This document shows, one piece after another, positions 42,141 to 50,898 of a stretch of 64,000 bases of DNA (positions are counted from its first letter, which is position 1; each line of letters starts with the position of its first letter). The DNA comes from Phytophthora hibernalis. Lineage: Eukaryota; Oomycota; Peronosporomycetes; Peronosporales; Peronosporaceae. The position numbers and the translations under genes were made by a program. Where the stretch lies: the NCBI GenBank assembly GCA_012656075.1, contig JAAKBF010000047.1:620001-684000 (forward strand). The letters are read 5' to 3'. The notes beneath the pieces are model-generated. The model did no database searches. It saw only the letters and a list, made by a program, of their open reading frames with translations, and was not told the origin of the DNA.

Positions 42141-43938
42141 CACACGCCATGGGCGATCGTATCGGCAGGGTGCCGCTGCCAGAAGACCCGGAGGTGCTTG
42201 AGGTCGAAGAAGCGGTGGTGGCTGTCGTCACCTGAGGAGCATCGGGCGATGAATCACGCTCCTCCGACGAGCCCGCGGGAGTACTGGACGTCGTGTCCGT
42301 CGAAGGAGAGGTTACTCCCGACTGCGTCGTGGTGGTCGTCGAAGGAGTCGAGGAATCCGTGTTATCCGTCGAAGGAGTCGAGGCATCTGTGTTAGCCGTG
42401 GAAGGAGTCGACGAATCCGTGTTTGCCGACGCCGGAGATGGGGCATTGGTCGGAGCCGGAGTGGTTGGTGTAGGAGCCGAGGTCGGAGCCGGAGTGGTTG
42501 GTGTAGGAGCCGAGGTCGGAATCGGAGTGGTTGGTGTCGGAGCCGAAGTCGGAGCCGCGGTTGTGGGCGTCGGAGCCGAAGCGGAACAGGCCTTAGCCTG
42601 ACCAGAACAAGACTGCTGATCGAGGTCGCACGAGTCCAGGTCGAGCACACACAGCATCCAGCACGTCGTGGCAGTGTGGGAACTCATAGAGCAGTCGCAG
42701 CTCGCCTCACATTCCGCCGCATCTGTAGCATGATTGCGGTTGCAAATCACTGAACAGCCCTCAGAAGGCGCCGACGCACCCGACTTGAGGGTACACGCGT
42801 TGAAACTACACTCAGCATCCGCCGAGGCGGCCAAGTGGCGGCCAGGAGCACAGCCCAGCAACTGACGGTCCGACTCGTGGCCCTGCTGCACATACTGCGC
42901 CGTCGTGTTGGCGTGCACGTCGAAGTCGATCTGCTTGAGCATGCGCTGGTACGACGGCAGTAGCGTCATCTTGCCGAACCATGCGCGCAGTAGACGCTGC
43001 GTCTCCGTCGTCTCCACCTCGGGCATACGCATGCCGTGCATGACGGCCGGCAGCTGCTCGGACGTGCCTACCCAGCGGTTGTAGCCTGTGCCCACCATGA
43101 GTGTCACCTGGTCGGGTTGGAGTACGGGACGCACACGCTGGCCGTCGTGCGTCTGGATGATGAGACCCGACTCCGTGTTGTCGTCCCCGCCGACCGAGAC
43201 GGACTCGAACGTGCTGTTGGCGCCGTCGCTGCCGACCTTGTAGAAGGCGGGCGTGGCGAACACGATGAACATGCCGTCGTCCTCGTGCAGCTCGAGAGAC
43301 AAGTCGTTCTCGGACTGGGAGGTGCTGGCGTTGGTGCCGGACCCTGCGCTGGCGAGTCTGCGTTCGTGCAGAGAAGGCGTCTCGTAGGCGTGGAAGTGGT
43401 CGAGGCGCACGGCGTCCGTCATGAGTTTGCGGCTCGAGATGGTCTGACCGTAGCCGTCCTTCGTGGTGAAGTCGGTGGAGTCGAGCGTTGTGGCCACACT
43501 GAGCACGACCCACTCAAGCAGCGACGAGAACTTGTTGTATACGGCCTGGTAACCTGGACAAGCCTCCTCCGTGGTGGCGGCCTTGGGGTCGGCTTCCTGG
43601 CCCGACGGCGTGCTGATGGTGTAGCGGTTCGTGCCGTCCGTGAGCGTCTTCTGGAGCAAGAACCCGGCGTTGACCTTCTGCGCGGACACGGCACACGCGG
43701 CGGCGGAGTCGAGGTAGGCTTGGCGCACGTCGGCGTACGACGGCACGTTGGTGAAGCTGATGATGCCGTCCTTCTTGAGCGCCGCGAGAACGTCACTGGG
43801 CGTAGATCCGGTAGACAGCGTTTCGTAGTCGAAGTTGGGCACTTCGAAAGCAGGCACTTGTTGCGCGAGGTTGGTGGGCACGGTGCTGGCCATGACCATG
43901 GCGGCGAGACCAAGGAGCATCTTGGTGACTTGAACCAT
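42091..43938 (-). CDS. Secreted 2OG/Fe(II)-oxygenase-like protein with mucin-like tail, copy 2
   Basis: A single exon of 615 aa from ATG 43938 (MVQVTKMLLGLAAMVMAS signal peptide). The core, including HEDDG and MHGMRMPE, is nearly identical to copy 1. The Cys-rich module differs (CSFNACTLKSG, CSVICNRNHATDAAECEASC). It is followed by about 150 residues of Pro/Thr/Ser/Ala repeats (PTSAPTPTTPIP-like units, then STPST-N/D-NTD units), a typical extended, O-glycosylated cell-wall or mucin-like linker. The final residues are weakly hydrophobic with no clear GPI signal. The upstream ATG at about 44031 would add a leader before the signal peptide and is less likely. The promoter differs from copies 1 and 3. 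The tail suggests display on the cell wall, whereas copies 1 and 3 look soluble. Confidence 0.65.
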   Translation of the reverse strand: MVQVTKMLLGLAAMVMASTVPTNLAQQVPAFEVPNFDYETLSTGSTPSDVLAALKKDGIISFTNVPSYADVRQAYLDSAAACAVSAQKVNAGFLLQKTLTDGTNRYTISTPSGQEADPKAATTEEACPGYQAVYNKFSSLLEWVVLSVATTLDSTDFTTKDGYGQTISSRKLMTDAVRLDHFHAYETPSLHERRLASAGSGTNASTSQSENDLSLELHEDDGMFIVFATPAFYKVGSDGANSTFESVSVGGDDNTESGLIIQTHDGQRVRPVLQPDQVTLMVGTGYNRWVGTSEQLPAVMHGMRMPEVETTETQRLLRAWFGKMTLLPSYQRMLKQIDFDVHANTTAQYVQQGHESDRQLLGCAPGRHLAASADAECSFNACTLKSGASAPSEGCSVICNRNHATDAAECEASCDCSMSSHTATTCWMLCVLDLDSCDLDQQSCSGQAKACSASAPTPTTAAPTSAPTPTTPIPTSAPTPTTPAPTSAPTPTTPAPTNAPSPASANTDSSTPSTANTDASTPSTDNTDSSTPSTTTTTQSGVTSPSTDTTSSTPAGSSEERDSSPDAPQVTTATTASSTSSTSGSSGSGTLPIRSPMACARLSLISVHLISSRCY

Positions 43939-45379
43939 TGTGATGTGGTGAAGATGAAGGAGACCGTGTCTTGGTAGGTTTGATAAGGCTTTTGTGCAGG
44001 CGGACGCCAAAGTGGAAATGAGAGAGGACAATGAGGACTAAATGCAGAGCTGCATCACGTTCATGCTGTTTGAGCTTGCAGGTGATTTGAGGGCTGGACC
44101 CCGTGGGTGTCACCGGGTGGAGGAGGATAACCTGACCCCAAATTTGATGCACGGATATACGAGACCGACGGGCAGCTTTCTGTCGAAGCGTGGCACAATT
44201 TATTGTTGACAGCGTGGCTCTTCCAAGTTGCTGTGCCCGTCAGACAAGAGAAGGGGTATTTGCTTGACCATACAAGAAGAGCTTCAACCTTGAAAAAAAG
44301 GGGAGCTAACTGTACCATTGCTTTAATTCAGCTACGTTATGCTAACGATATGCAAATTTAAGAAAGGTACTATTAATAACTTAGTACAAGTATTACCTTT
44401 CTTAAATATACCGGTACATGTATTAATACTGTGGTTATTACCTGGTACCGGTATGCACCTGAAGTATCTTGGACGTTCTTTGCGAGAAATTAATGGCTTT
44501 GTCGACGAATTTTTGCCGTTAACGTGACACGACGAGGGACAATAAACATTGGCACAAACTTGGATGGCGGACAGGCCCAGGACCAATTTGACGTGCGTTG
44601 GCGAATCCTTCGTGCACAACACTGCTCCAGCTCGGTACCCGTTTGAAAGCGGGGTACATGTACTAGTAGCTTTAGTACAGTACCCTGGTAAATGCCGGAT
44701 CAACCCTTCTGCAGTTGTTGTGGGAAAACTTGCAACACGTGTCCGTGTACCGTTGCCATGCCAGCCAGCCGGCCCCTGAGTTGCTCTCGAATCGAGACTC
44801 TCGATTCGAGAGTCACAAACAGTGCAAGCCCACGTCGGAGATATTGTCGAATGGCTTTCGGTAGCACATCATGTAGCCGTGCAAAGTGAGCCACAACGAA
44901 CCTGTCTATACCGGTACCGAAAGGGCAAATTCAATTTGCCAAATTGTCACCGGCGGCACTTAAAGTGCTTACTGGTAGCACTGTGATAGCGTACACTGTA
45001 CGGTACAGAGGTCAACTGCAACTGCATGCGCTATCATCTTCCTGATCCCTTTGCCCCAGTAGTTGTCTTTTTAAAGCTCATGCGTTGACCATGCTCTCTC
45101 TACCTGTACAGTAGATAACCACGCTGTCAGATCCATGCGGTACATGTATTTAAGCCCTGAGCTCTGTCCGTTGCGGTGGTTCCTCCAGCAATAATACCGG
45201 TACTGTATTAATAGCAGCAACAACAAAAACCTTTGCAGGGAACACGCTCCAGCTGACATGTGAAAACCAGCTGAACAACTTCAACCTGCGCTTGATACAT
45301 GTGCAGGTACCTGGTATCGTCCTCGTGTAGAATCCACTCAAATGACAAAATTACAACCTCACTTTGTTAACTCCAACAA
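43939..45379. other. Gene-poor spacer rich in short palindromes
   Basis: No gene is supported. Palindromes TACCGGTA, GTACATGTAC and a strong hairpin at 44784 occur here. Frames of 60-120 codons on both strands have no domains. Confidence 0.45.
44784..44812. repeat. Perfect hairpin, 13-bp arms with 3-base loop
   Basis: CTCTCGAATCGAG, loop ACT, CTCGATTCGAGAG. The arms are exact reverse complements. Nothing coding surrounds it. It may be a terminator-like, insulator or protein-binding site, or a transposon footprint. Confidence 0.7.
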
Positions 45380-45545
45380 TCGAGGCAGCACCTTCCAATC
45401 AACAATTGTGTCCGCCAAAGCGAAGCATCACCAGCAGTGCTGATGGCTTGTTACCCAACAGACATTTGCTTCGTCCCCGCACGCTTGCAGTCCTGCTGCT
45501 CATGCAGATGAGCTTGCTCGCAAATCCGCTTTTCATAGCTGGAGA
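45380..45545 (+). repeat. Upstream segment shared with copy 1
   Basis: Contains CACCTTCCAATCAACAATTG and GATGAGCTTGCTCGC, reverse complements of blocks upstream of copy 1 (39100-39275). It precedes copy 3, with a possible initiator TTCATTCGTTAATT at 45661. Confidence 0.6.
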
Positions 45546-45694
45546 TCCTGAACGTTCGTCTTCATCAACCGCATCCAACCACTGCATGATACTGGTACTG
45601 GTAGTCTACGACGGTCCATCAGACCACTACACGTAGCGTACATACAGCAACAGCTTGGGCTTCATTCGTTAATTAGCCGCCGTCTTCTTCAAGC

Positions 45695-47120
45695 ATGCCA
45701 CGAACGATGCTCTTTGGTCTCGCCGCCATTGTCATGGCCAGCGCCGTGCCCACCAACCTCGCGCAACAAGTGCCTGCTTTCGAAGTGCCCAACTTCGACT
45801 ACGAAACGCTGTCTACCGGATCTACGCCCAGTGACGTTCTCGCGGCGCTCAAGAAGGACGGCATCATCAGCTTCACCAACGTGCCGTCGTACGCCGACGT
45901 GCGCCAAGCCTACCTCGACTCCGCCGCCGCGTGTGCCGTGTCCGCGCAGAAGGTCAACGCCGGGTTCTTGCTCCAGAAGACGCTCACGGACGGCACGAAC
46001 CGCTACACCATCAGCACGCCGTCGGGCCAGGAAGCCGACCCCAAGGCCGCCACCACGAAGGAGGCTTGTCCAGGTTACCAGGCCGTATACAACAAGTTCT
46101 CGTCGCTGCTTGAGTGGGTCGTGCTCAGTGTGGCCACAACGCTCGACTCCACCGACTTCACCACGAAGGACGGCTACGGTCAGACCATCTCGAGCCGCAA
46201 ACTCATGACGGACGCCGTGCGCCTCGACCACTTCCACGCCTACGAGACGCCTTCTCTGCACGAACGCAGACTCGCCAGCGCAGGGTCCGGCACCAACGCC
46301 AGCACCTCCCAGTCCGAGAACGACTTGTCTCTCGAGCTGCACGAGGACGACGGCATGTTCATCGTGTTCGCCACGCCCGCCTTCTACAAGGTCGGCAGCG
46401 ACGGCGCCAACAGCACGTTCGAGTCCGTCTCGGTCGGCGGGGACGACAACACGGAGTCGGGTCTCATCATCCAGACGCACGACGGCCAGCGTGTGCGTCC
46501 GTACTCCAACCCGACCAGGTGACACTCATGGTGGGCACAGGCTACAACCGCTGGGTAGGCACGTCCGAGCAGCTGCCGGCCGTCATGCACGGCATGCGTA
46601 TGCCCGAGGTGGAGACGACGGAGACGCAGCGTCTACTGCGCGCATGGTTCGGCAAGATGACGCTACTGCCGTCGTACCAGCGCATGCTCAAGCAGATCGA
46701 CTTCGACGTGCACGCCAACACGACGGCGCAGTATGTGCAGCAGGGCCACGAGTCGGACCGTCAGTTGCTGGGCTGTGCTCCTGGCCGCCACTTGGTCGCC
46801 TCGGCGGATGCTGAGTGCAGCTACAGGGAGTGCAGTGTGAAGGCTGGTGCGTCGGCACCGTCGGAAGGCTGCTCCGTGGTTTGCAACCGCAGTCACTCAA
46901 CTGACGCATCGGAGTGCAGCTCAAGTGTACGTGTGCCAACAGTACTCAAGGTGCCACCATGTGCTGGATGCTCTGCGTGAAGAATCTCAGCACCTGCCCC
47001 GCGGCCAAGCAGACTTGCTCTGGGCAAGCGAAAAATGCTCGGCGTAGAGATGTATCGGGAAGATACCTCGGTAGATACCAGTATAAACCAAACTTAAATG
47101 CACTTCAACAAGGTCTTTGA
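45695..47120 (+). CDS. Secreted 2OG/Fe(II)-oxygenase-like protein, copy 3 (two frameshifts)
   Basis: The signal peptide starts MPRTMLFGLAAIVMAS. The core is nearly identical to copies 1 and 2 up to QRVRP, where one C is missing (CGTCC at 46498 against CGTCCC in the other copies). The other frame then carries VLQPDQVTLMVGTGYNRWVG, MHGMRMPE and a Cys-rich tail (CSYRECSVKAGASAPSEGC). A second single-base slip near 46925 leads to CTCANSTQGATMCWMLCVKN and a short end at 47120. With both corrected the protein is about 475 aa and like copy 1, not the mucin-tailed copy 2. Its upstream region also matches copy 1. As written, the frame truncates between the two iron ligands, so activity would be lost unless these are consensus errors. 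Confidence 0.6.
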
Positions 47121-47156
47121 CTTGTAAAGTGCGGCTTGGACAAGATACATGTATCG

Positions 47157-47424
47157 CTATGTGAGACGGTGATCGTGGTGTTGTTCGCAGCAGGCCGGAA
47201 GATCCAGATTGTCAACCAAAGCCAGGGCACGCTCGCTGTGCTTGTCGTGCGTCGCATTTGCATCCAGGACACCAGACAATATCTCGGTGGTGAGTGCGTC
47301 GAGAATAGCCCCCACCAACACCTTCACTCGCGCAGGCCCCGATTTAGGATAGTACCAGTCGACGCGGCACCTCAGAAACGAACGCCGGCCGAGCAGCTCT
47401 TGAGCTTGACTAGTGACGCTACAG
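47157..47424 (-). CDS. Possible exon or remnant, unknown
   Basis: On the minus strand the frame reads RSFLRCRVDWYYPKSGP, then KVLVGAILDALTTEILSG and ALALVDNLDLPACCEQHH, ending at 47157. The composition is protein-like. It overlaps the 5' flank of the TPPP gene and has no start of its own inside the gap, so it may be a stranded last exon. The family is not recognised. Confidence 0.25.
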
Positions 47425-48528
47425 ATGGAAGACTCCTCTGCAGCCCCCGACACGACCGCGGCACCGCCGACATCGACCACGTCCACACCGCGCAAGTCGA
47501 ATGTGTACTCGCGCCTGTCCGACCCCAAGTCGTACACGGGTGTCTACAAGAAGCGCTTCGAGGCCGATTGCCACGACCTCACCGAGCGGGTGGTGCACGA
47601 CTTGTCGAACGCAATGCGTACGAATCTCAACTACGACGTGAGTCGACCCAAGCAGCGCACGGCGTGAGTACTAAACATTGACAACAAAGTTGCTTTGAGA
47701 ATCGGATGCTAACTGTGTACGTGGTGGTTGCAGGTCGCTTCGAAACATTTCGAGTACTAACGCAGTAACGAATGGTCCAGCCCCAACGCCAGTTCCTCCC
47801 CAGTTGAGCGACCACCGTCAGCACCTGTTCAGGAAAAGATGCAGGAGACCCGAACGACCCGCACACGCTGCTAAAAGCAGTGTTCCACTACTATTGCCGC
47901 TTCGGGAGGACTGGAGCGAAAGGACTTGGCGAGAAAACACTGGGTACGCTGTCTTCGCTGGAAGAACTTGGAATTTCTCCTATTCACGACTTTGTTTGCT
48001 CACAGACAACTCGAACTTCGTCAAGCTGTGTCGCGACTGCCCGGAATTGTTAAACGCGTCTTTCGGCAAGACGGACGTGGATCTCATTTTCGTCAAGGCC
48101 AAGAAGAAAGGCGAGCGCCGAGTCAACTACGCGCGGTTCTTGGACGCCTTGGGCATGATCGCCATCCAGAAGTACGGCGCGATGGTATGGATACGTTCAC
48201 CCGTTACGCATTTGTCATGCTGTGGATATTGACTTCTGCTGTTTTCCCTCCAGCCACTAGAGGCGTCGGTGCCGAAGCTGCTGGAAGCGCACCTCGCCCA
48301 CCTACCATGTCTACTCGAGTTCACAGACGGCAAAACGGTACGACACTGCACTCCACTACAAAAAACCCTCCCTCTATAAAACTCTCTATCCAGGTGCAAG
48401 CAGTTTGGCAGAAGCGAGCAGAACACAACGAGTCAGTCGACGAAGCCGTTTCCCCTCCACCGTCCCCCACCACTCGCCTTTTCGCTACAACTGCACCTTC
48501 CGACACTGAAATGGACCAAACCGCTTAA
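47425..48528 (+). CDS. TPPP/p25-alpha family protein (one frameshift)
   Basis: Five exons: 47425..47663, 47734..47943, 48006..48184, 48254..48337 and 48394..48528. The N-terminal region is basic and disordered (RSNVYSRLSDPKSYTGVYKK-like). In exon 2, removing one A from the AAAA run at about 47836 joins it to DPHTLLKAVFHYYCRFGRTG. The p25-alpha core follows: NSNFVKLCRDCPELL, KTDVDLIFVKAKKKGERRVN and YARFLDALGMIA. This family binds and bundles tubulin and is widespread in flagellated eukaryotes. The C-terminus (EASVPKLLEAHLAHLPCLLE, then a Ser/Pro tail) is an extension. Phases agree across all introns. Like BBS4 at 22 kb, it suggests zoospore flagellum function. Confidence 0.82.
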
Positions 48529-48647
48529 AAAGGCAACTACTGTACCTAACTACAATGTAGCCATCTCTCTCCAAACAAAACTGTGAAACTTCATATTTGT
48601 CTCGTCAGATCCGATCCTTCTCTAAACTGAATCAAGAGTCCTGCAAT

Positions 48648-50137
48648 ATGAGCTCCGAAGCGTTCGGCGACCTGCGTCTGCTGCCCGTGGACTACCACCG
48701 CCAAGTGGCGCGTGAGCTCTGCGCCTTCTTCCACTCCTTCTACCGCTTTGATGCGGCCTCCAACCAATTCGATCTGCAGAGCGAGAGCTACGTGGCCTTC
48801 CTGCACAACGTCTTGTTGGGGTCCTTGTGCATCGGAGCCGTCGTGTTCCTCGTGCTATGCGTTATTGTGGTGCGGCGCTGCATCCTGCACATCCACAGCG
48901 GTAATACGATAGCTAAACTACTACAGTCACCTCGCGCGCTGCATTTTCCGCCGCGCGCGAGCTCAATCGGCTTCGAAATGACCGAGTTCTGATGCTTTTT
49001 GTGTCATTGTGTCTTTGCAGCTTTTGTACGTCGAACGACAATGGATTCCACGTCCGTGGAGCTACTGGCAGTGGGGCTGCTGACGTTCCTGGCTCTGAGT
49101 GCATTGGGGGACTGCTGGGAGAAGCGCAGGTGGACTACAGTGCCGGTGTCGTGCTGGACACCATGACCAACACCAGCGATCGGTTCCAGGACGCACAAGC
49201 ACTCACGACCCAGAGTTTGCAGGTCAGTGACGCTCTACGCGTCAATTCAGACAACCTGATCACGTCCTTCAACGACAGTGAGCTGCCTGCTGAAGCTTTC
49301 AAGCTGTCGGTCGAGTCGCTGCGACTCGTGCACGCGGCCAAGGACCTGCGCAACCAGACAGACGCGCTGCTGCCCAAGGACTTCGCGGACCTGGCCAAGG
49401 ACTGGCAGCTCAGCTACTTCGTGCTCAAGTCGTCGACGAACGGCGCGATCCTGGCCGTGGCGCTCGCCAGTTTCTTGTCCATCGCGTCGGTCGGCTGGGC
49501 CATGGTCTCGCCCCTGCGCGTATCCATTTTGGTGATTCTGAGCGTCGTGCCCATTTCGCACACGCTGATCGGCGCCTACTTGTCCGCGACGATTTTGACG
49601 GCGGACTTCTGTGCTGCTCCGATGAACAACACGCTCGAACTCGTGGGCTCCACGCCAATTGCGAGCTACTACGTGAAGTGCCCCGCGAACGCGTCACTGC
49701 CTTTCGCTGCTGCTACTGCCAGCGTCCAGCAGAGCGTGTTGGCAGTGTCGACGCTACAGAAGGAGTTGGAGGACTACGCCTCCCACCACGGAGACGTGGG
49801 CCTACGCATGAAGAAGGAGTTCCTGGACCGCATCGGCAAGCAACTGGACAACGTGGACGACCAACTCAGCGCCTTTGTCGCCTCGCAGGCCTGCAAGAAT
49901 GTCTCGAGCGCGTTCGCGTACGCCGCCACGACCTACTGCGAGTACGGCATGCTGGGCTTCTTTTCCATGTGGGTGCACCAGATCCTGCTGTGCCTGGTCC
50001 TCTTCGTGAGCGTCGTGGTATCCGTGCTGGTGTACGAGCGCGTGCACATCCGCGAGATCCGCATGGACGTGCGCTACCAGCTCGTGTCCAGCTACGAAGA
50101 GGACGACGTGGAGCACGTGTATCTCTCGGCCGACTAA
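48648..50137 (+). CDS. Tweety-like multi-pass membrane protein (one frameshift)
   Basis: Exon 1 (48648..48900) encodes AFFHSFYRFDAASNQFDLQS followed by the first membrane segment (VLLGSLCIGAVVFLVLCVIV) and basic residues. A 120-bp intron leads to exon 2 from 49021 with a second membrane segment (VELLAVGLLTFLALSAL). Adding one G to the GGGGG run at 49106-49110 joins it to LLGEAQVDYSAGVVLD and the long frame to 50137. An extracellular coil region, two central membrane segments (AILAVALASFLSIASVGWAM and VSILVILSVVPISHTLIGAY), a second ectodomain with Cys pairs and NxT/S sites, a last membrane segment (ILLCLVLFVSVVVSVLVY) and an acidic tail follow. This five-segment layout and N-terminal pattern resemble Tweety proteins, described as anion-channel-like. 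The assignment is by architecture. Confidence 0.65.
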
Positions 50138-50253
50138 GCGGGTGAACGAGTGAAAACTCCGTGTGTCTCCAAATCTGCCCCTCCATCTGTAGCTCGTGCG
50201 TTCATGTGTATTAACAACTTCTTACTCTTCCACAGTGTGTTCCTTCTCTGTCT

Positions 50254-50683
50254 TCATGGCTGCAGGTTCTTCTTGGACGGACTGGGAGCCTCCATCGGTT
50301 CCTCCATCGGCTGGTTGATCGTCGCTGTGGCACGTTCCAGCACATTGTCACCGTCCTTTGGGTGGCGTCGCAGCCACAGGATGTCGCTCTTGACCAGCAT
50401 CTTCTCGGGCAGCTCCGGTCCGTCCAGCTCGTCGTACAGGAGCTCCTGGGCCGGGCGGATCACGACGTCTCCGTTGTCGCGCACTTCCTGCAGGACGCCC
50501 TTCCACTTGGCCCCGTTCATGGCACGGATGGACACGTCCAGACCGATGCACTCGCGCATGAAGAGCTCCGGATTGAGGATGAAGCCCGCAGGTTTCTACC
50601 ATCATTGGCACATTAAGTGAGACTAACGAAACTCAATGACACAAGTAGCAAATCAGTCGTACGGAGCCGCGCCACTCGCCCAT
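50254..50683 (-). CDS. Small two-exon protein, unknown
   Basis: Exon 1 (50663..50683) encodes MGEWRGS; a 67-bp intron (GTACGAC...ATGGTAG) joins in phase 0 to exon 2 (50254..50595): KPAGFILNPELFMRECIGLD, VSIRAMNGAKWKGVLQEVRD, GDVVIRPAQELLYDE, LVKSDILWLRRHPKDG and a Pro/Glu-rich end, 120 aa. The middle looks like a small beta-barrel (SH3/Sm-like spacing, G-V-L-x-x-V-x-x-N-G-D-V-V-I), but I cannot assign a family. The neighbouring Tweety-like gene ends 117 bp away, tail to tail. Confidence 0.55.
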
Positions 50684-50898
50684 TCCCTTGCGGCCATTGC
50701 GCGCCGCGGGGTTCGGTGTCGTCGTTTGGACATTCATGATGCTGTGTACTTTGGTGATACTTTCGAGGATGCTACGCGCTCGACTCGGCGGATTCACGAC
50801 TGATGCAGCAGGTTTCGATGAGACCTCGATGGGTACAGCGTACGTGGAAGGACACGGCCAGAGAGGTCAGTGGTGAAATAAAATACTTGTTGTGCCAT

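Noticed and set aside
47136..47681. A 181-codon plus-strand frame upstream of TPPP
   Set aside because: It overlaps the TPPP first exon in another frame and reads as low-complexity Arg/His sequence.
50688..50876. A 62-codon frame with a hydrophobic helix (VVVWTFMMLCTLVILS)
   Set aside because: It starts at TTG inside the promoter of the minus-strand small gene and shows no homology; a small membrane peptide cannot be excluded but is not supported.
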